Shown here: positions 37,736-45,205 of the stretch, piece by piece
How positions within the stretch are numbered: position 1 is the stretch's first letter
How the letters are laid out: each line of letters opens with the position of its first letter
NCBI GenBank assembly: GCA_017632345.1
Contig: JAGBRL010000011.1
Span: forward strand, 1 to 64,000
Direction: 5' to 3'
DNA: 64,000 nt
Origin: Paludibacteraceae bacterium
GTDB taxonomy: Bacteria; Bacteroidota; Bacteroidia; Bacteroidales; Paludibacteraceae
The notes under the pieces: model-generated
Told to the model about the DNA's origin: nothing
The model's database searches: none
The model's input: the letters and a program-made list of their open reading frames with translations, nothing else
Position numbers and translations under genes: made by a program

Positions 37736-39235
37736 ATGGCACAAAAAAAGATTATCATAATAGGAGGAGGCGTGGCAGGTTTGTCGGCTGGCATCTATGC
37801 GCGACTTAATGGTTTTGACTCTGAGATTGTTGAAATTCATTCCTTGGCAGGCGGGCTTTGTACTGCGTGGTACAGAAAACAGTATAGGTTTGACTATAGT
37901 GTTCAATGGCTTGTGGGAACTCGTTACGGAACGTTTTTCAACACTTATAAGGAGACTAACGTAATAAACGACGATGTTAAAATTCTTAATGCAGATTTTC
38001 ATACGCGAATGGTGCTTCCTGACGGATCTGATTTTCTTGTTTATGCCAATATAGACAAATGGCAGGAGTATTTGCTTGAAAAGGCTCCGGAAGATGAAAA
38101 AGCAATAAAGAAAATGTGCAAGGATATGCACAGCTGCCGTTATCTGAACTCTTTCGACCTTGCGCCTTCTTTAAGAAATCCGCTTCACTACATAAAGGCT
38201 CTTTTTGATAGTTTCCCTACTCTTATGACTATTGTGAAGTACAGAAAGAAATCTTTTTATGATTATGTTTCAAATTTGAAATTTAAAAATGACTGGCTAA
38301 GAAACTCGTTGCTGAGTCTGTACGGAAACACTGACTTTTCGGCGGTTGCTTTTCTCCTGATTTTAGGATGGTACACAAATAAGAACGCAGGCTATCCTAT
38401 CGGCGGCTCTCTGGCTCTTGCTGAACGAATGTACAAGCGATACACAGACTTGGGCGGTAAATTCACTTTCAAAAAAGAGGTTAAAGACATTATAGTGGAA
38501 AATAACGTCGCAAAGGGTGTCGTGCTTGATGATGGCACTGTGCTGGAGGCTGACTATGTGATAAGTGCAGGAGATGGTTACAACACTATTTTTAATTTGC
38601 TTAAAGGTAAATACACATCTTCTAAGGTTAAAAGCAGTTACGAAAAATGGAGCCCGTTCTGCTCGTTTGTGCAGGTCTCTTTTGGTGTGAACAAAAAACT
38701 TGAAACTAAATATCCTGTTCAGTTGGTTCTTGCTACCGGACGAAAAATAGGTAGCACGGTGTTGTCTCAGTTTTACAGAATTTTGAACTATAACTTTGAC
38801 AACACAATGGCGCCAGAAAACAAAACGTGTATTGTGATACGTTTTGACAGCCCTTATGACCAATGGAAAAACATGGACAGAAACAGCGAAGAGTATAAGC
38901 AGGAAAAGGAACGTATTAAAGCTGACGCTCTGAAGATTTTGGATGAAAACTATCCTGGAAGCTCTGAATTTGTGGAGATATGCGATATTGCTACACCTCT
39001 TACTACGGTTCGGTACACAAAGGCTTGGAAAGGTTCTTACGAAGGGTTCAGACCTACATCAAAAAACATTACAGATCAGTTAAGTCTGACTCTTCCGGGA
39101 CTTGACAAATTTTACATGGTAGGGCACTGGCTCTTTCCTGGAGGCGGTATTCCGCCTTCCATACAGTCAGGCAAATGGGCGATTCAGATGATATGTAAAA
39201 AAGAGAAGGTTAAGTTCATCAATAATGACAAATAA
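37736..39235 (+). CDS. FAD-dependent phytoene-desaturase-like oxidoreductase
   Basis: 499 residues. N-terminal dinucleotide-binding motif IIIIGGGVAGLSAGIYARLNGF (GxGxxG at 9-14), then GGLCTAWYRKQYRFDYSVQWL, typical of the CrtI/phytoene desaturase and related amine-oxidase-like flavoproteins. The C-terminus has FYMVGHWLFPGGGIPPSIQSGKWA, the second FAD-binding segment. It stands alone with a terminator at 39241-39276, and no carotenoid genes are near, so a carotenoid role is uncertain; retinol-saturase-like reactions are another option. Confidence 0.8.
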   Translation: MAQKKIIIIGGGVAGLSAGIYARLNGFDSEIVEIHSLAGGLCTAWYRKQYRFDYSVQWLVGTRYGTFFNTYKETNVINDDVKILNADFHTRMVLPDGSDFLVYANIDKWQEYLLEKAPEDEKAIKKMCKDMHSCRYLNSFDLAPSLRNPLHYIKALFDSFPTLMTIVKYRKKSFYDYVSNLKFKNDWLRNSLLSLYGNTDFSAVAFLLILGWYTNKNAGYPIGGSLALAERMYKRYTDLGGKFTFKKEVKDIIVENNVAKGVVLDDGTVLEADYVISAGDGYNTIFNLLKGKYTSSKVKSSYEKWSPFCSFVQVSFGVNKKLETKYPVQLVLATGRKIGSTVLSQFYRILNYNFDNTMAPENKTCIVIRFDSPYDQWKNMDRNSEEYKQEKERIKADALKILDENYPGSSEFVEICDIATPLTTVRYTKAWKGSYEGFRPTSKNITDQLSLTLPGLDKFYMVGHWLFPGGGIPPSIQSGKWAIQMICKKEKVKFINNDK

Positions 39236-39240
39236 AAAAA

Positions 39241-39282
39241 CAGGCTAAACGTCGAAATCACAGATGTTTAGCCTGTTTTTAT
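39241..39282 (+). terminator. Terminator after the FAD oxidoreductase (bidirectional)
   Basis: CAGGCTAAAC (39241-39250) pairs with GTTTAGCCTG (39266-39275), preceded by a run of A and followed by T residues. It can serve the convergent DUF4384 gene as well. Confidence 0.8.
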
Positions 39283-39296
39283 TTATAAGTGCCTAT

Positions 39297-40169
39297 TTAC
39301 TGTACAACAAAAACTTTTCTATAAAGTCCAACCGCGCACTTTGCAGAAGGCTCAATTCCCTTAGTCTGAAGCATTTTGTTCACAAGCCTCAAGTCGTAAG
39401 GCTCTTCCATCGCGATAAGAACCATGCAGTCTGTGCCTTTCGGCTCTGCAAATTCTATAGGAAACTCCTTCAAATCTACTGTTGAGTTGGCAGGAATCAT
39501 CAGATGAGATAAAGTGTGAGCCTCGTCAATAGGAAGACAGTCGAAAAGGTTGCCATTTGCATCAATATCGATAACATTCACGTAAAGCATCTTGTCGCTG
39601 TTATTCTTAATGCGGAAAAAAGCCTGGTCGCCCAGTTTCACGTTAGGAGCAGCAATCTTGCCTGTAGCCCTTTCTATCACTTCAAATGTGACCGCATAAT
39701 CCGTATTGGCGTTATTTATGGCAGCAAGCTTATCACCCTTCTGCTTTGCGAGAATAGTTTTCGCAATGTCATTCTCTATAATATCTCCGCGATAGGTACA
39801 ACCTGCAGCCTCATGGCTTATCTTGTCAGAACCGCCGTTAAAAAGAGATTTTGAGGCATGAGCCATAAACTGAGAAGTTGCAGATTTCTGATTGCCTTTG
39901 ACGTTGTCAATTACCGCGCTAACCTTCTTGGCGTCGCTTTTACCCACGGAATAGACCTTTTCCGCCTTTCTGTCCAATATGGAAAGAGCCGAATTTTCAG
40001 CAACCTTAATCACGTCATCAGCAGAAAGCTTCATACGTTTCTGTAATTGAGACCAAGAACCGTCTTTTTGAACCTCAACTTTCCCTATCACAGAATACAC
40101 ATATAAGTCCTGCGCTGTCGCAACCATAGCGAAAAGAGCCGCATATACTAAAAAAATCAATCGTTTCAT
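39297..40169 (-). CDS. Secreted DUF4384-type protein (partner of the caspase gene)
   Basis: About 290 residues. Signal peptide at the N-terminus (MKRLIFLVYAALFAMVATAQ); an ATG 12 bases earlier (40181) is also possible. Residues about 20-75 resemble a FecR-like start (YVYSVIGKVEVQKDGSW). The C-terminal half (about 155-285: VTFEVIERATGKIAAPNVKLGDQAFFRIKN, YVNVIDIDANGNLFDCLP) resembles DUF4384, which often accompanies caspase-like peptidases. It lies 36 bp after the WG-caspase gene on the same strand and is probably co-transcribed. Role unknown; a cofactor or substrate of the protease is an inference. Confidence 0.72.
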   Translation of the reverse strand: MKRLIFLVYAALFAMVATAQDLYVYSVIGKVEVQKDGSWSQLQKRMKLSADDVIKVAENSALSILDRKAEKVYSVGKSDAKKVSAVIDNVKGNQKSATSQFMAHASKSLFNGGSDKISHEAAGCTYRGDIIENDIAKTILAKQKGDKLAAINNANTDYAVTFEVIERATGKIAAPNVKLGDQAFFRIKNNSDKMLYVNVIDIDANGNLFDCLPIDEAHTLSHLMIPANSTVDLKEFPIEFAEPKGTDCMVLIAMEEPYDLRLVNKMLQTKGIEPSAKCAVGLYRKVFVVQ

Positions 40170-40205
40170 AACATTAATCATTTTAAACTGTTAAACAAAA
40201 ATTCA

Positions 40206-42221
40206 TCATTTGCCGAACAAAATAAAGTTGCCCTGCTTGTTTTCGAAAATAGGCATCTGCTTGCCGTTAGTCGCTTTACGAACTGTTTCGCGTATATATT
40301 TTTCAAGATTATCGAGAGTGATGTTGCCATCCGCGTCAACAGCCTTTCCTTTAAGACCTTCGATAAGCGCCTTGGTAAATATTCCGTTAGACCATTTTTC
40401 GCTTTCGTTAGACTTCTGACTTTCTGTGCTTGAGTAGAAACCTATCACGCCAGGTTCAGAGAAAGCGAAGTTTTCTGTAGTTGACTTCTGTCCGTACAAA
40501 GCTCCTGAATGGCACGCGTCCATAAAGATTAGCACCTTGCATTTCTTGTCTTTAAGACGTCTTGTAGCAGAACGAATATCGTCAAAATTCACGGCAGAAG
40601 AGAACAAGTCGTCACTTTCCGCATTCACAGAAAGGAAATAAGTGTCGTTGCCCTCTTTGCTTCCGTGTCCTGAGAAAAAGAGCATCACCACATCACCCTG
40701 TTCCACAGAATTTACAATATTAGATAGCCCCTTCTTGATGTTTTTGTCGGTCGCCATCTTATCCGTTATAAGCACCGGCTTTTTCAGCGTCTGATAATGT
40801 TTCTGCACATTGCAAGCAGAGATAGCATTGATAAAATCATTAGCGTCCTTAGAAGCGTGCTGAAGTTTCAAGTCTGCCTGATTATAGTCGCTTACCCCGA
40901 CTGCCATAACGTGCAAATTAGGCTTTGGCATGTTTCCTTTGTAGTGCAGCAGCACCACAGCGGGGTCGCTGTTCTGTCCGTTAGCATCTTTAGCTATAAG
41001 CTGAACACGGCAATCCTCCACATTTCTCGGAAGGGTGAGTGACATTTGGTTCCCTACTCGCTTGACACCCTTTGTTCTTGGCTGAAGCTCGCCGTTGATG
41101 TATGCGATAATCTCTGCAGGCTTTCCGTCAGCAGTCTTTGCCTCGTACGTGAACGTAACGTTTGATGCTGTATAAGAATCTCCGTTCTTAGGAGTCAAAA
41201 TATTAATAGTTGGAGGTTTTGTTCCTACACCTGCATTGTTATACACCGGAGCATTATAGGCAGGCTCTGTATTCTGAGCCAAATTGCTGTTAGACCCCGA
41301 CGCAAGAAGCGACTGTTTATGCTTTCCGTCATCATAGTTCGCCAAAGTATTAGCCGCAGGTAATTTGCTATTGGACTTGCTCTGCCAAGCAAAACCGGCA
41401 GACTTAGCGGCGGCAGCCTTTGCATAAGACGGTTTAACGATATATTTGCCCAGCCTGTTTATACAGCCCCATTTAGCTCCGTACTTCACAACTGCAAATG
41501 GGTGGTTGTCGCTGAATGTGTAAGAAGGGTCATATCCTGTGAAATTGGGCTTCACTACCCAATTACCGACAGAATTAACGAAACCGTATTTCTTTAACTG
41601 CACATCGTATCCCACATATATGCTCTTTCCGAGAGGAGTGTAGGCAGCCCATTCCGTTCCGGCATTTTTGGCCTCGTTCTTATCAACAAAAACAGGCTTC
41701 ACAACAAACTTGCCCTTCTTGTCTATGCATCCCCATACTCCTTGATACTTCACTAGGGCGTATTTCTTGTCCTTTTCCAAATCCATCTCAGAATCAACGT
41801 CATCAAAAAGAGGCTTGATGACCCAGTCTCCGTAATAGTTAACAAAACCCCACTTCTGAGAAGGAATGTCAAAACCGCAGAAGATGAAGTTCGAGACAGC
41901 GCTTTTTTTCTTCATCTCTAATGCGGCAGTAACCGCGCTCGCTGAACTCTTAAAGACAGGTTTAGAGATGAAATTGCCCTTTTCATCGATGCTGCCCCAA
42001 TATCCATCTTTCTTTACTATGGCGTAATTACGCACTCTTGAGAAAGAATTGTATCTGTCACAATCATCAAAAGTAGGTTTTATCACCCACACACCTTTAG
42101 AGACAAATCCCCATTTTTTTGTTTTATTGTCCTGCATTGCCTGATGTTGAGAAAAAACAGAGAAGCAAAAAAACATCATAACAAATAATAACGGGATCTT
42201 TATATAACCAACCTTTATCAT
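40206..42221 (-). CDS. Secreted WG-repeat plus caspase-like (peptidase C14) protein
   Basis: 671 residues. Signal peptide about 1-24 (FCFSVFSQ). Six WG/YG-type repeats follow (KWGFV at 36, YWGSI at 74, KWGFV at 123, VWGCI at 163, KYGFV at 211, KWGCI at 250), arranged as three alternating pairs. A low-complexity linker (about 280-335) leads to an Ig-like segment (about 336-428: PPTINILTPKNGDSY) and a C-terminal caspase fold (about 435-671). The catalytic dyad appears intact: H519 in FFSGHGSKEG and C570 in FMDACHSGALYG. The enzyme should be exported; no membrane anchor or T9SS tail is seen. Co-transcribed with the DUF4384 gene. Confidence 0.88.
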   Translation of the reverse strand: MIKVGYIKIPLLFVMMFFCFSVFSQHQAMQDNKTKKWGFVSKGVWVIKPTFDDCDRYNSFSRVRNYAIVKKDGYWGSIDEKGNFISKPVFKSSASAVTAALEMKKKSAVSNFIFCGFDIPSQKWGFVNYYGDWVIKPLFDDVDSEMDLEKDKKYALVKYQGVWGCIDKKGKFVVKPVFVDKNEAKNAGTEWAAYTPLGKSIYVGYDVQLKKYGFVNSVGNWVVKPNFTGYDPSYTFSDNHPFAVVKYGAKWGCINRLGKYIVKPSYAKAAAAKSAGFAWQSKSNSKLPAANTLANYDDGKHKQSLLASGSNSNLAQNTEPAYNAPVYNNAGVGTKPPTINILTPKNGDSYTASNVTFTYEAKTADGKPAEIIAYINGELQPRTKGVKRVGNQMSLTLPRNVEDCRVQLIAKDANGQNSDPAVVLLHYKGNMPKPNLHVMAVGVSDYNQADLKLQHASKDANDFINAISACNVQKHYQTLKKPVLITDKMATDKNIKKGLSNIVNSVEQGDVVMLFFSGHGSKEGNDTYFLSVNAESDDLFSSAVNFDDIRSATRRLKDKKCKVLIFMDACHSGALYGQKSTTENFAFSEPGVIGFYSSTESQKSNESEKWSNGIFTKALIEGLKGKAVDADGNITLDNLEKYIRETVRKATNGKQMPIFENKQGNFILFGK

Positions 42222-42365
42222 ATTTTTACTGTATTTAAATTTATTAGTTCACTTCAATTTCACAAATATAAATTTTTTATGTGATTCTTTGTAAGAAAGA
42301 ACGTTCTTTTTCACAATATATTTTGTTTAATGTTTCAAAACAAATGCTAAAATATAGCCTTAATT

Positions 42366-42414
42366 TAAGGCTACTTCTCAAAATCATCTCGACCTAATCT
42401 ATAAGGACTGTTTT
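42366..42414. repeat. Dispersed inverted-repeat element, copy 6 (type B)
   Basis: AAGGCTACTTCTCAAAATCATC followed by GACCTAATCTATAAGG (42368-42405). The interior (AAATCATCTCGACCTAATCTATAA) matches the reverse of copy 5 and part of copy 7. It lies in the 400-bp divergent gap between the WG-caspase gene and the LruC-like gene. Confidence 0.6.
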
Positions 42415-42529
42415 AAATTGTCAAATTTTATATTCGAAAAATGCTGAACAAGCCTTTAAATAAGGCTTATTCAGAAAAATTACCAATCGGTAAAATATTC
42501 TAAATTAGAAAATTAATTAATAAAGTTGT

Positions 42530-42559
42530 TTTGTATAACAATTAATTTGTTTAACTTTG
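42530..42559 (+). promoter_or_regulatory. Bacteroidota-type promoter for the LruC-like lipoprotein
   Basis: TTTG at 42530-42533 and TAACTTTG at 42552-42559 with 18 bp between. The start codon lies about 70 bp downstream. Confidence 0.7.
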
Positions 42560-42627
42560 CGCCGAGTATGTTAGGAGTCTCTAATTAAGAGACAATCCTT
42601 ATTTTTAATTTATCTAATTACAAAAGA

Positions 42628-43815
42628 ATGAAAAAATTATTTTTTTTGGCTTCTTTGGCTGCGTTAGTTGCTTGTAACAAGGAAGAAGGTTTAGAAAATG
42701 AACAGAACAACGATGTTCAGTTGAAAGAGTCAAATTGGGCAACAATGTCTGAGTTTAAGTTGGGTCATGTGGGCAAGGACTCTATGGTAGTTGTTAAACT
42801 TAACGGTGAAGTTGTTCACACTGAAGCGGGACCTACAGAAAACGCTTCTTTCCTAGGTGCTTCTTGGGGTAATTTGTCTAACGGAACTCGTGCGTCTTAT
42901 GATTTGAACGACTTTAACTATACAGTTGAGTATGTTCCGATGACGGGTAACTTTGACTTCACACACTATGAGAATGCGGTTCTTGCATTCGAAGATTTGC
43001 GCAAAGGCATTGACGCAGACTATAATGACTTTGTTGTGAAGGTGCAAACTGCTATGTTTGAACAGCAGACTTACGACACTACTTATGTGAAGGTAAATGG
43101 TAAGAAGAACGACAAATGTAAAGGTCATAAGAATGACAAAAACAAGACTCAGTGTGTTATCACTCCTGAGAATGTTGAGATTAAAGTAGCTTTCCAAAAC
43201 ATAAAGCCTATTGCTATGGGTGCTGAGTACAACATGGCTTTCGGTTGCCAGATTGTTGCTTTGCAGAAATGTTCAAACAAGGTTTTGGGTGTTAAGGAAG
43301 TTATCTTGTCTAAGGATGTTCGTAGCGAATACTTTAACGGCACTAAGGGTATGCTTAACACTGTTAACGAAAGTTCAGCTAAGAAGTTCAACATCAAGGG
43401 TTATGAAGTTGAAACAGATGTTTATTCTAAGAAAGACACTGTTATCGCTACTTTCGAAAACATGTTGCAGTGCGAAGTTAAGTTCCAGTTGATTTATTTC
43501 ATCGAAGTATATCCTTCTGACGGTTCTGCATCTTACAGAAACTATTCTGTTATCGTTAAAGACGAATGTTTCTTTGAAAACTTTGTAGACTTCATCAACG
43601 GTACAAACGGAGCTGCTTTGGGTCATGACAACTATGCTTTGGGTATCTATTTGCCTTACGGATGCGGATTTAAGTATCTTGCAGAAAAGGAAAGCGTTTT
43701 CGACGCTTATCCAGAGTTTAAAAATTGGTTGAATGGAAAATACAGTAAAAATCCTTTCGTTAACCCTAAGGAAGAATACATTTACAACGCTCCTGCAAAC
43801 AACGAAAATCTTTAA
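42628..43815 (+). CDS. LruC/DUF4842-like surface lipoprotein
   Basis: 395 residues. Lipoprotein signal MKKLFFLASLAALVAC with C16. The segment VLAFEDLRKGIDADYNDFVVKV (about 114-135) is the acidic FEDL..DxDYNDFVV motif of LruC/DUF4114-type calcium-binding domains. The C-terminal part (GHDNYALGIYLPYGCGFKYLAEKESVFDAYPEFKNWLNG) also fits LruC. A lysine/asparagine-rich loop (NGKKNDKCKGHKNDKNK, about 158-174) is unusual. Codon use is biased and the promoter is strong, suggesting abundant expression. Function unknown. Confidence 0.72.
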   Translation: MKKLFFLASLAALVACNKEEGLENEQNNDVQLKESNWATMSEFKLGHVGKDSMVVVKLNGEVVHTEAGPTENASFLGASWGNLSNGTRASYDLNDFNYTVEYVPMTGNFDFTHYENAVLAFEDLRKGIDADYNDFVVKVQTAMFEQQTYDTTYVKVNGKKNDKCKGHKNDKNKTQCVITPENVEIKVAFQNIKPIAMGAEYNMAFGCQIVALQKCSNKVLGVKEVILSKDVRSEYFNGTKGMLNTVNESSAKKFNIKGYEVETDVYSKKDTVIATFENMLQCEVKFQLIYFIEVYPSDGSASYRNYSVIVKDECFFENFVDFINGTNGAALGHDNYALGIYLPYGCGFKYLAEKESVFDAYPEFKNWLNGKYSKNPFVNPKEEYIYNAPANNENL

Positions 43816-43838
43816 AAATCAGTAAGATTTGTGCATAT

Positions 43839-43878
43839 ATTAAAGGCTGCCCACGAAATGAGCAGCCTTTAATTTTTT
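43839..43878 (+). terminator. Terminator after the LruC-like gene
   Basis: TTAAAGGCTGC pairs with GCAGCCTTTAA (right arm 43862-43872) and is followed by six T residues. Confidence 0.82.
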
Positions 43879-43936
43879 TAAGGTGTGTTCTGTAAATTCA
43901 AAATCATATAGACCTAACTTATAAAACTCTCCTAAA
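43879..43936. repeat. Dispersed inverted-repeat element, copy 7 (type A arms, type B interior)
   Basis: AAGGTGTGTTCTGTAAATTC (from 43880) is mirrored, imperfectly, by AACTTATAAAACTCTCCTAA (43917-43936). The interior AAAATCATATAGACCTAA resembles copy 6. The right arm supplies the TAG stop codon of folK on the minus strand. Confidence 0.68.
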
Positions 43937-44405
43937 GTTTCTTTTCCAAGTTCTTCAACATTTCGTTCACGCTGACCTTCTTTTCCGGGTGAACCAAATC
44001 TGGAGCTATTTCAGCAAGAGGCTTAAGAACAAAATCTCTCTCCGCCAATAACGGATGAGGCACAGTCAACTCTTCAGTTTTCACGATTTCATCGGCATAA
44101 AACAGTATGTCTATATCGATGATTCTGTCGTGATAAACTCCGTCAGAACTTTTTTGAGTTCTGCCCATCTCCCTTTCGATAGCCTTTGTCATCTCAAGGC
44201 AGACATGAGGCGAGTGGTTAGTCTCTATGCAGATAGCCGCGTTCAGAAAAGTGCTGTCAGACTCAAAGCCCCACGGTTTGGTTTCGTACAATGAAGACAG
44301 AGACACAATATCACCCAGCAATGAACCGCAAATAATCGTTGCGTTAGTTATGTTCTGCTTCTTATCGCCAAGGTTAGAGCCGAGTCCAAGATACAGTTTC
44401 GGCAT
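43932..44405 (-). CDS. folK: 6-hydroxymethyl-7,8-dihydropterin pyrophosphokinase
   Basis: Transfers pyrophosphate from ATP to the pterin in folate synthesis. From ATG 44405 the product is 157 residues, the normal HPPK length, starting MPKLYLGLGSNLGDK; an in-frame upstream ATG at 44441 lies inside purE and is less likely. Motifs: LYETKPWGF (pterin pocket), FLNAAICIET, and DRIIDIDILFY followed by VPHPLLAERDFVLKPLAEIAP. It starts one base after the purE stop, so the two are translationally coupled. Confidence 0.94.
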   Translation of the reverse strand: MPKLYLGLGSNLGDKKQNITNATIICGSLLGDIVSLSSLYETKPWGFESDSTFLNAAICIETNHSPHVCLEMTKAIEREMGRTQKSSDGVYHDRIIDIDILFYADEIVKTEELTVPHPLLAERDFVLKPLAEIAPDLVHPEKKVSVNEMLKNLEKKL

Positions 44406-44406
44406 C

Positions 44407-44913
44407 TTAATTTGTTTTGAATTTATATTTGACTTCGGCAAGTTCAGCGTTAGCCTTTACAATTTTATCCTTCAGCCCGGATTTGTACACCTGCAGTTTC
44501 TGAGCAAGAGAATCATCGGCAAGAGCTATCATCTCGGCGGCGAGGATTCCGGCGTTCAATGCTCCGTTTACACCAACTGTGGCAACAGGAATGCCCGGAG
44601 GCATTTGGATAATTGAAAGCATGGCGTCCAGACCATCCAGCATCCCTTTGATAGGCACTCCAATGACTGGCAATGTAGTGCTTGCAGCCACTACACCCGG
44701 AAGAGCCGCAGCCATGCCCGCACCTGCTATAATAACCTTCACTCCGCGGTCCTTCGCTCCTTTGGCAAAAGCTTCAACCTCGTCAGGTGTGCGGTGTGCC
44801 GAAAGAGCGTTTATCTCGAACGGAATCTCCATCTCATCTAAAAACTTCGCAGCCTTCTCCATCACCGGAAGATCCGATGTGCTGCCCATAATGATACTTA
44901 CGATAGGTTTCAT
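44407..44913 (-). CDS. purE: N5-carboxyaminoimidazole ribonucleotide mutase
   Basis: Rearranges N5-CAIR to CAIR in purine synthesis. 168 residues, class I PurE. The N-terminal IIMGSTSDLPVMEKA holds the substrate-binding Ser/Asp, and SAHRTPDEV the catalytic His. GAGMAAALPGVVAA, LPVIGVPI and GIPVATVGVNGALNAGILA complete the family signature. Upstream partner of folK on the minus strand. Confidence 0.96.
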   Translation of the reverse strand: MKPIVSIIMGSTSDLPVMEKAAKFLDEMEIPFEINALSAHRTPDEVEAFAKGAKDRGVKVIIAGAGMAAALPGVVAASTTLPVIGVPIKGMLDGLDAMLSIIQMPPGIPVATVGVNGALNAGILAAEMIALADDSLAQKLQVYKSGLKDKIVKANAELAEVKYKFKTN

Positions 44914-45107
44914 AAAAAGAAAATATTTTGTTTACATAAAAAGCGTGAATCCGCAGTGTGCAAAGATAGCAATATGCTGAAGAGAAAGAAAAATAAATCG
45001 AGTCAAAAATAGAAGAAAAAGAATGTTGGAGGTAATCTATAATTACAAAAAAAGCAATACGGCGATAAAAAACCGTCAAGCAAATAAAATTTTAGCAATA
45101 AATTTTA

Positions 45108-45115
45108 TATCTTTG
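45108..45115 (+). promoter_or_regulatory. -7 element of the pckG promoter
   Basis: TATCTTTG fits TAnnTTTG, about 90 bp before the start codon. No clear TTTG at the expected -33 spacing. Confidence 0.5.
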
Positions 45116-45205
45116 CACGTCTGATTTAAGATGGAAAATGTCAGGTTCTGTCAATCAGTTACAAATCAGAAAATTAGTTAAATATCAAATTATAAATAAT
45201 TTTTT

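Noticed and set aside
37690-37761. 23-codon ORF (MSENPDRDGYEYVIRRWHKK...) overlapping the start of the FAD oxidoreductase gene
   Set aside because: Too short, no recognised family, overlaps the real gene; a leader peptide is possible but unsupported.
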